From Sinomonas sp. R1AF57 (GTDB lineage: Bacteria; Actinomycetota; Actinomycetes; Actinomycetales; Micrococcaceae): DNA of 64,000 nucleotides. This document shows positions 63,451 to 64,000 of this stretch, one piece after another. The first letter of the stretch is position 1. Every line of letters starts with the position of its first letter. Made by a program: the position numbers and the translations under genes. Location: positions 1,226,464 through 1,290,463 of the forward strand of contig NZ_CP022463.1 of assembly GCF_002224485.1 (NCBI RefSeq), written 5' to 3'. The notes under the pieces were generated by a model that did not search any database, was not told where the DNA came from, and was given only the letters and a program-made list of their open reading frames with translations.

Positions 63451-64000
63451 ATGAGCACCGAGCTGCAGACCGCGGACCTCCAGGAGCGGACCGGGCGGCG
63501 CGCGCGGATGGAGCGCACGACGAGCGAGTCATCGGTCCTCGTCGAGATCGACCTGGACGGCACCGGCCGCTCGGACATCTCCAGCAGCGTCCCGTTCTAC
63601 GACCACATGCTCACGGCCCTGGCCAAGCACTCGCTCATCGATCTGACCGTCAAGGCGACGGGGGACACCCACATCGACGTCCACCACACGGTGGAGGACA
63701 TCGCGATCACGCTCGGAGAGGTCCTCAAGCAGGCGCTGGGCACCAAGGCGGGCATCCGCCGCTTCGGCGAGGCGAGCGTGCCGCTGGACGAGGCGCTCGC
63801 GCACGCCGTCGTCGACGTGTCCGGGCGCCCCTACCTCGTGCACGGCGGCGAGCCTGCCGGACAGGAGTACCACCTGATCGGCGGCCACTTCACGGGCTCG
63901 CTCACGCGGCACGTGTTCGAGGCGATCACCCTGCACGCCGGGATCTGCCTGCACATGACCGTCCTCGCCGGTCGGGACCCCCACCACATTGTCGAGGCCC
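63451..64000 (+). CDS. hisB: imidazoleglycerol-phosphate dehydratase (cut by window end)
   Basis: The first 183 residues of an enzyme that dehydrates imidazole glycerol phosphate in histidine synthesis. The metal-binding motifs [34 protein letters not shown] and [22 protein letters not shown] are present. The C-terminus lies outside the window; only about 20-25 residues should be missing. Confidence 0.96.
   Translation, partial: MSTELQTADLQERTGRRARMERTTSESSVLVEIDLDGTGRSDISSSVPFYDHMLTALAKHSLIDLTVKATGDTHIDVHHTVEDIAITLGEVLKQALGTKAGIRRFGEASVPLDEALAHAVVDVSGRPYLVHGGEPAGQEYHLIGGHFTGSLTRHVFEAITLHAGICLHMTVLAGRDPHHIVEA

Noticed and set aside
1-64000. tRNA or rRNA genes
   Set aside because: No T-loop or rRNA-like segment was found by eye on either strand; a tRNAscan run would be decisive.

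Overview
The window is a very GC-rich actinobacterial chromosome segment. Gene content and order (rimP-nusA-ylxR-infB-rbfA, truB-ribF-rpsO-pnp, dapA-rnj-ftsK-pgsA-cinA, a DUF3046 gene next to recA-recX, miaB-miaA-dapF-hflX-dinG-lexA, hisC-hisB) fit the family Micrococcaceae, close to Arthrobacter or Sinomonas. That placement is an inference from family knowledge; no search was run. No rRNA, tRNA or CRISPR array was seen.

Layout. 1-470: right end of an insertion sequence with stacked repeats. 472-5410: an apparent nitrite/nitric oxide module, made of a DUF2249 protein divergent from a winged-helix regulator, an NnrS-like membrane protein and a three-part membrane/cupredoxin/copper nitrite reductase fusion. 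5411-5764: a minisatellite and hairpin spacer. 5765-11776: proS, a TauE/SafE exporter, a PLP decarboxylase, a VIT1-type transporter and a DUF4439 protein. 11873-17600: transcription/translation cluster. 17672-19613: two divergent secreted proteins. 19710-27333: nucleoside deaminase, truB, two small membrane proteins, ribF, rpsO, pnp and an M16 peptidase. 27440-30361: a LolA-like protein with an ABC exporter. 30467-36561: molybdenum cofactor genes (moaA, moaD, moeA, moaC, mogA, moaE) around a sulfite-oxidase-like enzyme. 36655-42836: dapB, dapA, a nitrilase-family enzyme, an acyltransferase-like membrane protein and RNase J. 42931-47543: ftsK, pgsA, cinA, clgR-like regulator. 47622-51547: MarR regulator, DUF3046, recA (frame broken), recX, a secreted transglycosylase. 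51586-60610: miaB, miaA, dapF, three small minus-strand genes, hflX, dinG. 60636-64000: lexA, a divergent LysM protein, hisC and the start of hisB.

Three things stand out. First, recA lacks 26 nucleotides that encode the conserved stretch around the catalytic glutamate, which shifts the frame, although its SOS box and recX are intact. Second, hflX has a long leader with a leaderless five-codon ORF, a second overlapping short ORF and two mutually exclusive hairpins, which looks like an attenuator. Third, at least sixteen start codons lie exactly 6 or 7 bases after a TANNNT hexamer, so leaderless transcription is common here. The window also shows a strand-biased 10-mer (GCCGTCGTGC) and several unrelated-looking minisatellites, three of which share a GGTCAC/GGTCAT core.

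The SOS circuit can be read directly: LexA boxes lie in the lexA promoter, before the LysM gene (a possible YneA-like division inhibitor) and before recA. The molybdenum genes and the sulfite-oxidase-like enzyme plausibly form one functional unit, since the enzyme needs the cofactor made by its neighbours.
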